Shown: positions 9,337 through 17,696, counted from the stretch's first letter. The stretch is 64,000 bases of DNA from Acidobacteriaceae bacterium (GCA_003170825.1 PMYL01000012.1:62513-126512), one strand, 5' to 3'. The notes: generated by a model not told the origin, from the letters alone. Numbers and translations: made by a program.

Positions 9337-9357
9337 GAGCCGGGAGGCAATCAGCCC

Positions 9358-9915
9358 TCAGCTCGCCTCCGGCAGCGGGGTCACCGGAACCTGCAAGGCG
9401 GAGTTGATGCGCGGGAAGAACTCGAAGGCCGCGGCCACGGCGGTGAGCTCGACGATCTCCGGCAGACTGAAGTGCTCACTCACTTGGGCGAAGGCCGCGT
9501 CGTCGATGTCGTTGCCCGACCCATGCAGCAAACCGGCGTAGCGGAAGCCGGCTTTCTCTTTTCCCGTGAACGGGCCGGTCTCGAAGCCGTCCAGGCTGGC
9601 CACCTGCTCCGGCGTGGCGCCGCGCAGCACGGCAAGGCGGCTGTGCGCGCTTACGCAGTACTCGCAGCGGTTGAGCGCGGCCACTTGGGTCGCTATCAAC
9701 TCTTTGTACCAGCCGGTCAGCGCGCCCTCCGCCATCAGTGGCTTCAGCATGGCGGCAACGCCCAACACCAGAGGCGGCACGTTGGAGAGCGCCTTGAACA
9801 TGTTGGGAACGACGCCGCGTTCGGCGTAGAGCTTGTCGTACAGGTCGGCGACCGCGGGTGGAACCTGGTCGCGCTCCACCAGCGGAACCCGCGCCTCAAA
9901 AGATGCAGCGGTCAT
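9358..9915 (-). CDS. Carboxymuconolactone decarboxylase / AhpD-like protein
   Basis: This 185-residue protein of the CMD superfamily has the redox-type motif EYCVSAHS (one cysteine and a histidine of the usual ExxCxxxH) after LIATQVAALNRC, so a CxxC pair is formed by C-EY-C. AhpD-like proteins act as thiol peroxidases or reductases, and related ones as lactone decarboxylases; the Cys-His pattern favours the peroxidase side. The start at 9915 has GGAGG placed 5 bases upstream. The frame runs on to 10200, but that extension is a repeat-bearing spacer. It is convergent with the esterase. Confidence 0.88.
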   Translation of the reverse strand: MTAASFEARVPLVERDQVPPAVADLYDKLYAERGVVPNMFKALSNVPPLVLGVAAMLKPLMAEGALTGWYKELIATQVAALNRCEYCVSAHSRLAVLRGATPEQVASLDGFETGPFTGKEKAGFRYAGLLHGSGNDIDDAAFAQVSEHFSLPEIVELTAVAAAFEFFPRINSALQVPVTPLPEAS

Positions 9916-10220
9916 AAAACCTCCGAAAGGCGTACCCGCCAGTGTAAATCCAAGGGGCCGCTCGCCTCTTTCCCAAAGCTGAACCCTCTGAAAAAACGGG
10001 AATCTCGAACCCGGAAACCGCGCCTTGCGAAAGCTTTCCGATTGAGAGCCCGCAAGAAAGGTTCTAGCTTCCAAGTTGTCGATCTGGAAGGTTCGGTCCA
10101 GTGCGGAGAAGCACAACCGCAGGTCCTTCGACTGCGGTCGCCGCGGCGACCTCCGCTCAGGATGACAGCATCTGTGGGAGAGATTTGGCATTGCGGGCAA
10201 GAGAGACGAGTTCCGCGAAG
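9916..10220. other. Intergenic spacer between divergent genes
   Basis: This is about 300 bases separating the CMD gene from the TPR gene. No gene is visible. It holds the dispersed-repeat-like block at 10121-10168; nothing else was recognised. Confidence 0.5.
10121..10168. repeat. Dispersed-repeat-like block with a 16-bp perfect palindrome
   Basis: The block reads AGGTCCTTCGACTGC, then a perfect palindrome GGTCGCCGCGGCGACC (10136-10151), then TCCGCTCAGGATGACAG. From memory, the outer words TCCTTCGACT and CTCAGGATGACAG recur as an interspersed element in acidobacterial and other genomes. Only one copy is in this window, so the repeat nature is not shown here. It is the reason the upstream in-frame ATG at 10101 was not used for the TPR gene. 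Confidence 0.55.
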
Positions 10221-12365
10221 ATGTTGACCGGCCGGTTGACCGAGGTGGCGCTCGGCTACCAGCGGATGCTGGACGAGAACCCGCGCCAGCCGGAGGCGCT
10301 GGTGGGCATCAGCCTGGTGGCGCTGGCCAGCCGACAGCCCGAAGCAGCGGTCAAGATGGCCACCGCCGCGGTGGCAGCGGCGCCGGAGATGGTTTCCGCA
10401 TGGGTCGCGCTGGGCCAGGCGCTGAAGGCCGCCGGCCGGAGCGAGGAGTCTGAGCGCGCATACCTCCACGCCATCCGCCTGGACGGGATGAATTCGTTGG
10501 CCCGGATGGGGCTGGGCGAGTTGAAGATCGCTACCGGCCGTCCAGAAGAGGCTGTACAGGAATTTGAGCTAGCCCTCAAGCGGCAGCCGGCGCTGGCGCC
10601 TGCCCACCTGGGCCTGGGCAATGCGCTGGCCGGGATGGGGCGGAATGAGGAGGCGCTGGAGCGCTACGAGCAGGCGCTTGCGCTCAAGACCCGGCTGCCA
10701 GAGGCCGAGTTTGCCGCCGGGTTTGTGCTGGCGCGGCTGGGAAGGCTGAAGGAGGCCGAAGCCCGCTACCGGCGCGCGCTGGTGCTGCGGCCGGACTTTG
10801 CCGCGGCCTGGATGAATTTAGGCAGCCTGCTGCGTGAGCAGGGGCGCGAGGTCTTCGCCGAGGCCGCATTGCAGCGGGCCGTCGAGTTGCGCCCGGATCT
10901 TGTCGCGGGTTGGATCAACCTGGCGATTCTGGAGCGGGAACGCCGCCGGCCGGCCGAGGCGGAGGCGCACCTGCGCAAGGCCTTTGCCCTGAATCCAGCC
11001 CAAGTGGAGACGCTGGTGGCCTGGTGCCAGTTCCGCGCTGCTGAGCGCGACCAGGCCGGCGCGTGGCAGTGGCTGCGTTGGGCCCTGGCGCGCGATCCGG
11101 ACCACGCAGAGGCCGTGAATATGCACGGCATCCTGCTGCACAACGACGGCCGCTATGCCGAGGCGGTCGAGGTCTTCGAGCGGGCCGAGGCGCTGGGCAA
11201 CCAGGCCTCGGCCTCCAACCGCGGCAACTCCCTGCTGGATATGGACCGAATGGACGAGGCCTTGAGGGCGCACGAGGCGGCGGTGGAGCGCGATCCGACT
11301 CACCCTGGCGCCAAGTATAACCTTGCCCTGACCCGGCTGCGGCTGGGCGACTGGGAGCGCGGCTGGCCGGGGTACGAGGCGCGCTGGCGCTTCCGCGAGG
11401 TTCACCGCAGCCCCAGGGTCTTCCGCCAGCCCAGGTGGCGGGGCGAGCCGCTCGACGGACGCCGGATTCTTCTCCACGCCGAGCAGGGGCTGGGCGACAC
11501 CATCCAATTCTGCCGCTACGCGACCCTGGTGGCGGCGCGCGGCGGCGTGCCTATTCTGCAGGTGCAGGAGCCGATGGAGCGGCTGATGCGTTCGCTGCCC
11601 GCGATACGCGCCGGCCACGCGGAGACAGCGCTGCTCGGCGCCCGCCGCGGCGGGCCGCCGGAGTTCGATCTGGAATGCCCGCTGCTAAGCCTGCCGGCTG
11701 TCTTCGGAACCACGGTGGAGACGGTTCCCTGGCCCGGCGCTTATCTGGGCGCCGACCCGCAGCTTGCGTTTGAGAAGCGGATGCAATTTCCAGACGTCCG
11801 GCCCAACCCGCATCCCGCCGAGCGGCCTCTGCGCGTGGGCCTTGCCTGGGCCGGCAACCCCCGCTACAAGGCGGACCGCCTGCGATCCATGGAGCTGAAA
11901 ACCCTGCTGCCCCTGTTGCGCGCGCCGGGCATGACCTGGATCTCGCTGCAAAAAGGCGCGGGCGCGGAGCAATTAGCCGACCTACCCGGCGATGTTTTTG
12001 TCTGGGACGGCTCCAGCCGCGAACGGGACCTTGCCGAGACGGCCGCACTTATGGCGACGCTCGATCTGGTCGTCTCCACGGATACCTGCATCGCTCACCT
12101 GGCCGGCGCCATGGGGAAGCCGGTATGGATTCTGCTGCCCCATCTGAGCGACTGGCGCTGGATGCAGCGGATCGAGACCACTCCCTGGTATCCCACGGCC
12201 CGGCTGTTGCGCCAGCGGACGCCGGGCGACTGGACCGGAGTGCTGGACCGGGTGACGCGGGAGTTGAATGGGCTCCGCCAGGCGCGTTTGAGGCCGACAC
12301 AAATGAGGCTGACGGCCAAACCGGCGAAGCTGGACTCCCATCCTTCCCGGCTCATCCCAGCGTAA
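10221..12365 (+). CDS. TPR protein with glycosyltransferase-9-like C-terminus
   Basis: This is a large protein of about 714 residues. Roughly the first 390 residues are tandem tetratricopeptide repeats (many units ending in an ALxLxP-like turn, for example YRRALVLRPDFAAAWMNLG). The remainder matches the family often found after TPRs with LLHAEQGLGDTIQFCRYATLV and STDTCIAHLAGAMGKPVWILL, a GT9/heptosyltransferase-like sugar-nucleotide fold. A role in glycan or protein glycosylation is likely. The ATG at 10221 was chosen because the upstream frame is repeat DNA; no strong ribosome site is seen. Confidence 0.82.
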   Translation: MLTGRLTEVALGYQRMLDENPRQPEALVGISLVALASRQPEAAVKMATAAVAAAPEMVSAWVALGQALKAAGRSEESERAYLHAIRLDGMNSLARMGLGELKIATGRPEEAVQEFELALKRQPALAPAHLGLGNALAGMGRNEEALERYEQALALKTRLPEAEFAAGFVLARLGRLKEAEARYRRALVLRPDFAAAWMNLGSLLREQGREVFAEAALQRAVELRPDLVAGWINLAILERERRRPAEAEAHLRKAFALNPAQVETLVAWCQFRAAERDQAGAWQWLRWALARDPDHAEAVNMHGILLHNDGRYAEAVEVFERAEALGNQASASNRGNSLLDMDRMDEALRAHEAAVERDPTHPGAKYNLALTRLRLGDWERGWPGYEARWRFREVHRSPRVFRQPRWRGEPLDGRRILLHAEQGLGDTIQFCRYATLVAARGGVPILQVQEPMERLMRSLPAIRAGHAETALLGARRGGPPEFDLECPLLSLPAVFGTTVETVPWPGAYLGADPQLAFEKRMQFPDVRPNPHPAERPLRVGLAWAGNPRYKADRLRSMELKTLLPLLRAPGMTWISLQKGAGAEQLADLPGDVFVWDGSSRERDLAETAALMATLDLVVSTDTCIAHLAGAMGKPVWILLPHLSDWRWMQRIETTPWYPTARLLRQRTPGDWTGVLDRVTRELNGLRQARLRPTQMRLTAKPAKLDSHPSRLIPA

Positions 12366-12414
12366 ATTCCAAAACAAATTCAAAAAAGAGCAAAAATAGT
12401 TCTTGACTTCCTAT

Positions 12415-12431
12415 ACTCTATATAATAGAGT
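12415..12431 (+). promoter_or_regulatory. Perfect dyad over a TATAAT box, likely operator
   Basis: ACTCTAT-ATA-ATAGAGT is a perfect 7+7 inverted repeat with a 3-base centre. TATAAT (12421-12426) lies inside it and suits a -10 box for the gene starting at 12487. The TTGACT at 12403-12408 is only 12 bases away, so the -35 is not assigned. A winged-helix regulator is encoded in the same operon, and such regulators usually bind their own promoter in this way. Confidence 0.55.
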
Positions 12432-12486
12432 TCTCCTTGTTGGAGATTACTCTGACAACTTTCCGGAATCTCACAGGAGAATCGCA

Positions 12487-13095
12487 ATGACAGCAAACGC
12501 TGAAGAGCTGGAACTGAAAGACAGGCTCAGCCTGATTGAATCCATGATCGCCGAGGGCCGGCGCACCACCCAAAGCTATGGCTGGACCTTCGTCCTGTGG
12601 GGCGTGGCCTATTATGTCGCCATCGCATGGTCGAGCTTGTGCCATTACGGCCTGGCCTGGCCCATCACCATGATCAGCGCTTGCGTGCTGATGGGGCTCA
12701 TCGTCTGGCTCAAACAAAGCAAGTGTGGCTACAAGCCAGAAACCACCAAAAGCCGCGCCATCTGGGCCACCTGGATTTCCATGGCGATTTCCATGTTCGT
12801 TCTCCTGGATGCTATCGGCTTCAGCGGCAGGATGACGGACTGGCGCATCTTCGCGGCAGTAGCTTCGACTTTGATTGCCACGGCCAACGCTGCCTCTAGC
12901 ATGATTCTCAAGTGGAAGCTGCAATTTGCCTGCGCGGTGGTCTGGTGGGTAGCAGCGGTCGTCTCCTGCTTTGGCACAGTCAACCAAAGCTCGATTGCGT
13001 TTCTCGCCGCCATCTTCCTCTGCCAGATTGTCTTCGGAATCTACTTGATGATCCGCGAATCGATTGCGCGCAAACAGGAGGCGACCCATGCCTGA
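12487..13095 (+). CDS. Membrane protein paired with a winged-helix regulator
   Basis: This 202-residue protein has a charged N-terminal helix (AEELELKDRLSLIESMIAEGRR) and about six hydrophobic segments. The ATG at 12487 follows an AGGAG site; an earlier in-frame start at 12403 lies within the promoter dyad. Its last 8 bases overlap the winged-helix gene, so both are made together. Such pairs of a small multi-pass membrane protein and a one-domain regulator are frequent in Acidobacteriota; the regulator may control membrane or transport genes. No family name is certain. Confidence 0.75.
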   Translation: MTANAEELELKDRLSLIESMIAEGRRTTQSYGWTFVLWGVAYYVAIAWSSLCHYGLAWPITMISACVLMGLIVWLKQSKCGYKPETTKSRAIWATWISMAISMFVLLDAIGFSGRMTDWRIFAAVASTLIATANAASSMILKWKLQFACAVVWWVAAVVSCFGTVNQSSIAFLAAIFLCQIVFGIYLMIRESIARKQEATHA

Positions 13096-13390
13096 GCTGC
13101 CGGAGCTGAATCCTGTGATTCACGGGAAGCTGCGCCTGGCCCTGCTCTCGCTGCTGGTTGGAGTGGAAGAGGCGGAGTTTACCTGGTTGCGCTCGAAGAC
13201 CGGCTCGACGGACGGCAACCTGGGCGCGCAACTCGCCAAACTCGAAGAAGCCGGCTACGTAGCGGTCGAGAAGAAGTTTGTCCAGCGCAAGCCACAGACC
13301 CTCTACCGCATGACCGAAGCCGGACGTCAGGCGCTGACCGAATACGTCCTGGCCTTAAAACAACTGCTTGGCGGGGCTATCGGCGACTAG
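13088..13390 (+). CDS. Winged-helix transcriptional regulator
   Basis: This 100-residue one-domain DNA-binding protein resembles the MarR/PadR-like HTH_34 group. The segment HGKLRLALLSLLVG opens the first helix, STDGNLGAQLAKLEEAGYV is the recognition region, and KPQTLYRMTEAGRQAL is the wing and last helix. The ATG at 13088 has AGGAGG in front and overlaps the membrane gene by 8 bases. It probably regulates its own operon through the dyad at 12415-12431. Confidence 0.88.
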   Translation: MPELPELNPVIHGKLRLALLSLLVGVEEAEFTWLRSKTGSTDGNLGAQLAKLEEAGYVAVEKKFVQRKPQTLYRMTEAGRQALTEYVLALKQLLGGAIGD

Positions 13391-13400
13391 GTGAGAGCCT

Positions 13401-14519
13401 TCAGCCTTCGGGGTGGAGGCTCTTCCGCACACGCTCCATGATCCCCAGGTAGTAAGCCAGGTTGTGGATGGTGTTCAGCGTTCCCGACAGCGCCTCGCCG
13501 GACTGCATCAGGTGGCGCAGGTAGGCCCGCGAGTAGCGTTGGCAGACGGGGCAGTTGCAAGCCGGATCGGGTGGGCCTTGATCCTCGGCGTAGCGCTTGC
13601 CTTTGATGTTCAGCCGCCCCTCGCTGGTGAAGAGCAGCCCGTGGCGCGCCGCGCGGGTGGGCAGCACGCAATCCATCATGTCCACCCCCATGCGCGCATA
13701 CTGCTCGATCTCGTCCGGGTAGCCGACGCCCATCACGTAGCGGGGCTTGCCGGAGGGCAACAGCGGCAGCACCTCGGCGATCATCTCCATGGTCAGCTCG
13801 CGCGGCTCGCCCACACTGAGGCCGCCGATGGCGTAGCCCCCAAAACCCGATCCGGTTTGGTCCATCTCCACCAGCCGCTCCGCGCTTTCGCGGCGAAGAT
13901 CGCGGTACATCCCGCCCTGCACGATGCCGAAGAGGCTCTGCGTCCGCCCGCCCAGTTCATCGCTCCACACTACCTCGTCGCGGTGCGCGGTGAAGTGATC
14001 CAGCGACCGCCGCGCCCAGGCCATCGTGAGCCGCAGGCTCTCTTCGGCGCGGTTGCGGCCGGCGGGGTACTCCGTGCACTCGTCGAAGGCCATGCAAATG
14101 TCCGCGCCCAGCGCGATCTGCACGTCCATGGAGTGCTCGGGGGTAAAGAAATGGCTGCTGCCGTCCAGATGCGACCGGAAGCGCACGCCCTCGTCGGTCA
14201 CCTTACGCAACTGGCTCAAGCTGAATACCTGAAAGCCGCCGGAGTCGGTGAGCAGAGCGCGCGGCCAACTGATGAAGCGGTGCAGCCCGCCCATGCGGCG
14301 GATGGCCTCGTGGCCCGGCCGCAGGTACAGGTGATAGGTGTTGCCGAGAATGATCTCCGCGCCGAGGCCTTCGAGCACGTCCTGCGCCACGGCTTTGACC
14401 ATGCCGGCCGTGCCCACTGGCATGAAGACCGGCGTCTCGACCGTCCGGTGAGGCAGATGCATCCGCCCCCGCCGCCCGCCGGCTTCGGCTGTTGCGATTA
14501 CGTTGAAGTCGAGGCCCAC
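13401..14519 (-). CDS. tgt: tRNA-guanine transglycosylase (queuine tRNA-ribosyltransferase)
   Basis: Tgt exchanges the guanine at position 34 of GUN-anticodon tRNAs for the queuosine precursor preQ1. The 372-residue protein has the catalytic segments LLTDSGGFQVFSL and CVLPTRAARHG, and the zinc-binding CNCPVCQRYSRAYLRHL near the C-terminus. The start ATG lies at 14519. No other queuosine gene (queA, yajC) is adjacent on this strand; folK follows upstream. It is convergent with the winged-helix gene, leaving about 10 bases. Confidence 0.97.
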   Translation of the reverse strand: MGLDFNVIATAEAGGRRGRMHLPHRTVETPVFMPVGTAGMVKAVAQDVLEGLGAEIILGNTYHLYLRPGHEAIRRMGGLHRFISWPRALLTDSGGFQVFSLSQLRKVTDEGVRFRSHLDGSSHFFTPEHSMDVQIALGADICMAFDECTEYPAGRNRAEESLRLTMAWARRSLDHFTAHRDEVVWSDELGGRTQSLFGIVQGGMYRDLRRESAERLVEMDQTGSGFGGYAIGGLSVGEPRELTMEMIAEVLPLLPSGKPRYVMGVGYPDEIEQYARMGVDMMDCVLPTRAARHGLLFTSEGRLNIKGKRYAEDQGPPDPACNCPVCQRYSRAYLRHLMQSGEALSGTLNTIHNLAYYLGIMERVRKSLHPEG

Positions 14520-14573
14520 CAGACGATTCTACCGGGGCGAGCGCAGCGGACTATCGGCTGGAAGTGGGGTCGA

Positions 14574-14609
14574 GTGCCCCCAGGTCTACCACCCCGTAGA
14601 CCAGGACCC
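14574..14609. repeat. Palindromic repeat copy A (GTGCCCC family)
   Basis: GTGCCCC is followed by an exact 7+7 inverted repeat, GGTCTAC (14583-14589) with GTAGACC (14596-14602). It lies between folK and tgt. Its left end matches copies C and D; its right end is degenerate. Confidence 0.55.
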
Positions 14610-14611
14610 GT

Positions 14612-15211
14612 CTATGGGGACCCCGGTCTCGCTTTTGAGACGTGGGAAACCACCCAGGCATCGCTTTGAACCCGGACCACTGCATCGGACTCGCTATTAT
14701 TGGAGCCTTCGAGCAAGCCGGGTGCCCCAGGTCTCGCCTTTGAGATCTGGGAAACCACCAATTGCGCTACGGTCTCCCCGCGACCAGGAACGAGAATTTC
14801 CGCCGCAATCTCGTTGAGAGGGATTAAGACAAACACCCGCTCAGCCAGCCGGGGGTGGGGAATCTCCAGCCCCGGCTCGCTGATTTCCATATCTCCCAAG
14901 AGCAGAATGTCCAGGTCCAGCATGCGCGGCCCGTTCACGAACCCCGCCGCCCGCTCCCGCCCAAACTCCTGCTCAATGGCCAGCAACCCATCGAGCAGTT
15001 CCCTTGGCTCCAGCTCCGTCTCCAACGCCACCACCGCGTTCACAAACCGCGGCTGCGCCGCAAACCCCACCGGCGCAGTCGAGTAAAGCGAAGACCGGCA
15101 AACCACCCGCCCCAGCGATTCCAGCCGCAGCGCCGCTGCCGTCAGAGTAGCCTCCGGCGCTCCGGCCCAGCTAGCCAGGTTCCCCCCCATTCCGATGTAG
15201 GCCGTCCGCAT
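14612..15211 (-). CDS. folK: HPPK (folate biosynthesis) with a repeat-derived tail
   Basis: This 2-amino-4-hydroxy-6-hydroxymethyldihydropteridine pyrophosphokinase makes the activated pterin for dihydropteroate synthesis. Signature segments are the start TAYIGMGGNL, SSLYSTAPVGF, FVNAVVALET and the kinase signature NGPRMLDLDILLLGD, followed by PHPRLAERVFVLIPLNEIA. The start at 15211 was chosen because the domain begins there; the frame runs on to 15334 without features. The domain ends near residue 155. The last 45 residues are encoded by repeat copies C and B, giving two near-identical peptides, so this C-terminus is probably not part of the enzyme's function. Confidence 0.93.
   Translation of the reverse strand: MRTAYIGMGGNLASWAGAPEATLTAAALRLESLGRVVCRSSLYSTAPVGFAAQPRFVNAVVALETELEPRELLDGLLAIEQEFGRERAAGFVNGPRMLDLDILLLGDMEISEPGLEIPHPRLAERVFVLIPLNEIAAEILVPGRGETVAQLVVSQISKARPGAPGLLEGSNNSESDAVVRVQSDAWVVSHVSKARPGSP
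14616..14655. repeat. Palindromic repeat copy B (overlaps folK 3' end)
   Basis: GTCTC (14626-14630) pairs with GAGAC, with loop GCTTTT, and the right end GGGAAACCACC is shared with copy C. Read on the minus strand it gives the last residues VVSHVSKARPGSP of the folK frame. Confidence 0.65.
14722..14760. repeat. Palindromic repeat copy C (inside folK)
   Basis: GTGCCCC is followed by CCCAGGTCTC pairing with GAGATCTGGG (one G-T), loop GCCTTT, then AAACCACC. On the minus strand it is read as VVSQISKARPGAP inside the folK frame. It is nearly the same peptide as copy B, a direct sign of duplication. Confidence 0.7.
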
Positions 15212-15258
15212 AATCTCCAGACTAACGCAGAGACCAAAGCACGAACGCCCGCAGGCGG

Positions 15259-15666
15259 CTACTCCACCGGCGCTGCCAAAAAATACACGTAGATCAGCAG
15301 CGCCACACCGATGAGACCGGGAATCAGGCCGCACAGGGCGATCTTGGGACCAGACAGAGCCCCAAGGAAGATCACCAGTGCAAGGCCCACACCGGTAAGC
15401 ACCAGGCCGCCAACCTTCATGCCTTCGCGGTCCTTGATCCGCTTGAGCCGCTCATCTTCCCGCAACAGCTCAATGGCCGCCTTAGCCCCTTCGCCCGAAG
15501 CCTCGGTGATCCGCCGCAGGGTTTCCGACTTGTAAAAGGCCTCGCGCTCCTTTTGCCGGTTGCCGAACCAAACGGCGAAGGTGACAAACGTAAACACCGA
15601 CAGGATGGCGATTATCGGAATCAACATGCCGAAAATCGGAATCAAAACACCAGCCTTATCTTCCAT
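15259..15666 (-). CDS. Small membrane protein, DUF6249-like
   Basis: This 135-residue protein has one hydrophobic helix at residues 5-33, a charged soluble helix (RQKEREAFYKSETLRRITE ... LLREDERLKRIKDRE), then two more hydrophobic helices at the C-terminus. I take it as a member of the DUF6249 group on layout only. The start ATG at 15666 is preceded by GGAGGAAGAG. It is divergent from the sigma gene at 15823 with about 155 bases between, and the family is often seen next to ECF sigma factors, so a partner role is plausible but unproven. Confidence 0.65.
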   Translation of the reverse strand: MEDKAGVLIPIFGMLIPIIAILSVFTFVTFAVWFGNRQKEREAFYKSETLRRITEASGEGAKAAIELLREDERLKRIKDREGMKVGGLVLTGVGLALVIFLGALSGPKIALCGLIPGLIGVALLIYVYFLAAPVE

Positions 15667-15822
15667 CTCTTCCTCCTTGCCGGGGAATCTCCCCATGCGC
15701 TTGGTAGGACAGGCAGCCTGCGAATCCGGTTGCATAATTTCAGGAATCGAGTGTCCTGCGAGAAAATGCAACCAGAGCGGGAGAGAGCCGGTCCTACCTG
15801 TTGCGGAGGAGCGCAGTTCGGA

Positions 15823-16431
15823 ATGAATGCCACAATCAGCGCCGATGCCGACCTGGCCGATGTTGACCGCGTGCTGGCTGGTGACGTGCGGGCCTTCGAG
15901 GGCATCGTCCGCCGCTGGCAGGGGCCGCTGATCAACCTGGCCTGGCGCTATTGCCGCGATCGCGGACGCGCCGAGGAGATGGCCCAGGAGGCCTTTCTGC
16001 GCGCATGGCGCGGGTTGAGTCACTGGCGGCGCGAGTCCAGCTTTTCCACCTGGCTGTTTGCGCTGGCCGCCAACGTCTATCGCTCCGAGTTGAAGCGATT
16101 TCCCACGGAGACTCTTCCTCTGGAGGCTGCACCAGAGCCTGCCTGCTTCGCTACACAGCACAGCGAGCTGGCCGCGCAGTTGAGCCACGATGCTGTTCAT
16201 CGCGCCGTACTGGCCCTGCCCCTGCGCTACCGCGAGCCTGTCATTCTGTTCTACTTTCATGAGATGGATGTGGCCACGGCTGCGGCGACCATGGGCCTGC
16301 CCCAAGGAACCCTGAAAGCCCGCCTCTCCCGCGCGCGGGCTTTGTTGCGACAGCGTTTCCCGCGCCTCGAAACCGAGTACGCCGCAATGGAAGTTTCCGC
16401 GCTGAAGACAGAAAAGGAGGCCGTAAATTGA
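15823..16431 (+). CDS. ECF RNA polymerase sigma factor
   Basis: This 202-residue sigma factor has region 2 (DRVLAGDVRAFEGIVRRWQGPL ... EEMAQEAFLRAWRGL ... STWLFALAANVYR) and region 4 (LRYREPVILFYFHEMDVATA, with recognition helix MGLPQGTLKARLSRARALL). The ATG at 15823 was taken because the domain starts there; the frame extends upstream to 15553 without sigma features. It is coupled to the next gene through TTGA, where the stop TGA overlaps the start TTG. This arrangement points to a sigma/anti-sigma pair that controls an envelope or stress response. Confidence 0.93.
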   Translation: MNATISADADLADVDRVLAGDVRAFEGIVRRWQGPLINLAWRYCRDRGRAEEMAQEAFLRAWRGLSHWRRESSFSTWLFALAANVYRSELKRFPTETLPLEAAPEPACFATQHSELAAQLSHDAVHRAVLALPLRYREPVILFYFHEMDVATAAATMGLPQGTLKARLSRARALLRQRFPRLETEYAAMEVSALKTEKEAVN

Positions 16432-16853
16432 ATCGAGCCAAAACAATCCGCACTGAGCAAGAGCGCGCCGGGAACCACCGTACCGGGAGGATCGAGGCTG
16501 AGATCGACCGCATTCTGGCCAGCGAAGAGGATCTGATCCCCTCTTCGGGCTTTCTCGCCTCGGTCATGGAGCGCGTCCAGCAAGAAGCCACGGCCCCTCC
16601 GCCGATCCCGTTCCCCTGGAAGCGCGCCGTCCCCGGCATTCTGCTCGCCGCCGGAGTCTTCGGCTGGGCCGCATTCGAGCTGGTTCGCCTAGGCCTGCCC
16701 ATCCTGAGCGCGCCCACGCTCACCCTGCCGCATCTCCCCGCCGCCCTCGTCGCTCCCGTCGAGCAAGCCGGCTGGGTTGCGCTGGCTCTCGGAACCTCGC
16801 TGCTCTCCTGGCTGCTGTCGCGGCGGCTGGCAGGGCGTGGCGGGCTGCTGTAA
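16428..16853 (+). CDS. Putative anti-sigma partner membrane protein
   Basis: This 141-residue protein starts with TTG at 16428, preceded by AAGGAGG, and overlaps the sigma gene stop. The N-terminal 55 residues are polar and likely cytoplasmic (EAEIDRILASEEDLIPSSGF), followed by transmembrane segments near residues 64-82 and 108-128. There is no zinc-type HxxxCxxC motif, so it is not a ZAS-type anti-sigma. Its position, coupling and topology suggest a membrane-bound negative partner of the sigma factor. Confidence 0.65.
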   Translation: MNRAKTIRTEQERAGNHRTGRIEAEIDRILASEEDLIPSSGFLASVMERVQQEATAPPPIPFPWKRAVPGILLAAGVFGWAAFELVRLGLPILSAPTLTLPHLPAALVAPVEQAGWVALALGTSLLSWLLSRRLAGRGGLL

Positions 16854-16898
16854 CTTTGCAATGGTCTCAACAAGGCTTGCACTAGCCTCGAAGTAGCT

Positions 16899-17306
16899 TT
16901 AGCCGACAGTCCAATCTTCAGTCTTGAGGCCATCGACAAGGGAAAACGCCTGGTCGTGCGTCACGAGGGTTAACCCCAGCGACAATGCGTGCGCGGCGAT
17001 CATCATATCTTCCGTGCTGAGCGGTTTGCCTTTGCGTTCCTGTTCAGCCCTTAACAGCCCATAGGCCCGAGCCGCTGCCGAATCCCAGGCCAGACGCGTG
17101 ACGCTCACGAAGAATGCCTCCGCAGCGAATCTTAGCCGCACGGCGCCGGGCTTTCGCGCCAAACCATAGAACACCTCTGCCTCGGTGATGGAGGAGATGG
17201 CTATCGCCTCAGCCGTTACAAGGTCAAACCGGGTCCGCAGCGCAGGCGCCTGCCCTTTCAGCAGATAGCTGACGATGTTCGTGTCCAACATATATTGGGG
17301 CGGCAT
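16899..17306 (-). CDS. vapC: PIN-domain ribonuclease toxin
   Basis: This 135-residue VapC-type toxin cleaves RNA with a magnesium-dependent active site. The first acidic residue is in YMLDTNIVSYLL, the next in SSITEAEVFYG, and the last in LSTEDMMIAAHALSLGLTLVTHD, where the terminal THD holds the family's fourth position. It follows vapB directly: the vapB stop TAA and the vapC ATG are contiguous with no gap. Length and motifs are intact, so the toxin should be functional. Confidence 0.93.
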   Translation of the reverse strand: MPPQYMLDTNIVSYLLKGQAPALRTRFDLVTAEAIAISSITEAEVFYGLARKPGAVRLRFAAEAFFVSVTRLAWDSAAARAYGLLRAEQERKGKPLSTEDMMIAAHALSLGLTLVTHDQAFSLVDGLKTEDWTVG

Positions 17307-17696
17307 TTAGAAGAGATCCAGCTCTCGCGGCATATGAACTTCGCGATCCGCCATAAAATCTTCGGGAAATTTGGCCCAATCGAAGAGAAGAAACAACTCC
17401 TGCGTGGTCAACTTTCCCAGCTTGCGAACTTCGATTTCGAAATCCTCCAGGGAAAGATTGTGCGCGTCGTGGAGGTCGAGCAGTTCCTGCAAATTTTTCG
17501 CAGGGGCAGCGGGCGAAATGGACTGGGTAAGCGTCACATCTCCGCTCTTCTCATCCCTGCGGATGGCAACCTCCGTCCCCTCGAAGCGGAACTCCTTGGG
17601 GAGACGCACGGCCTGGCTGCGGCCATTCTTGAAGAGCTTGGCGGTCTTGACGGCGGGCGCGGCTTGCGGCTTGGCAGTGGAATTTGTCGTCGCCAT
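17307..17696 (-). CDS. vapB: VapB-type antitoxin (AbrB/SpoVT fold)
   Basis: The antitoxin has an AbrB-like DNA-binding domain at about residues 18-55 ([27 protein letters not shown]) and a C-terminal region that would wrap VapC. At 129 residues it is longer than the usual 70-90, with an added N-terminal linker and an acidic helix ([22 protein letters not shown]). The start ATG at 17696 is preceded by GGGAGG. The operon is probably self-regulated through the 27-base dyad at 17713-17739, just upstream of this start. Confidence 0.85.
   Translation of the reverse strand: MATTNSTAKPQAAPAVKTAKLFKNGRSQAVRLPKEFRFEGTEVAIRRDEKSGDVTLTQSISPAAPAKNLQELLDLHDAHNLSLEDFEIEVRKLGKLTTQELFLLFDWAKFPEDFMADREVHMPRELDLF

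Noticed and set aside
10101..10220. N-terminal extension of the TPR protein
   Set aside because: It would translate the repeat-like block and its palindrome.
12403..12426. TTGACT and TATAAT as a sigma70 promoter
   Set aside because: The spacing is 12 bases instead of about 17, so only the TATAAT and the dyad are retained.
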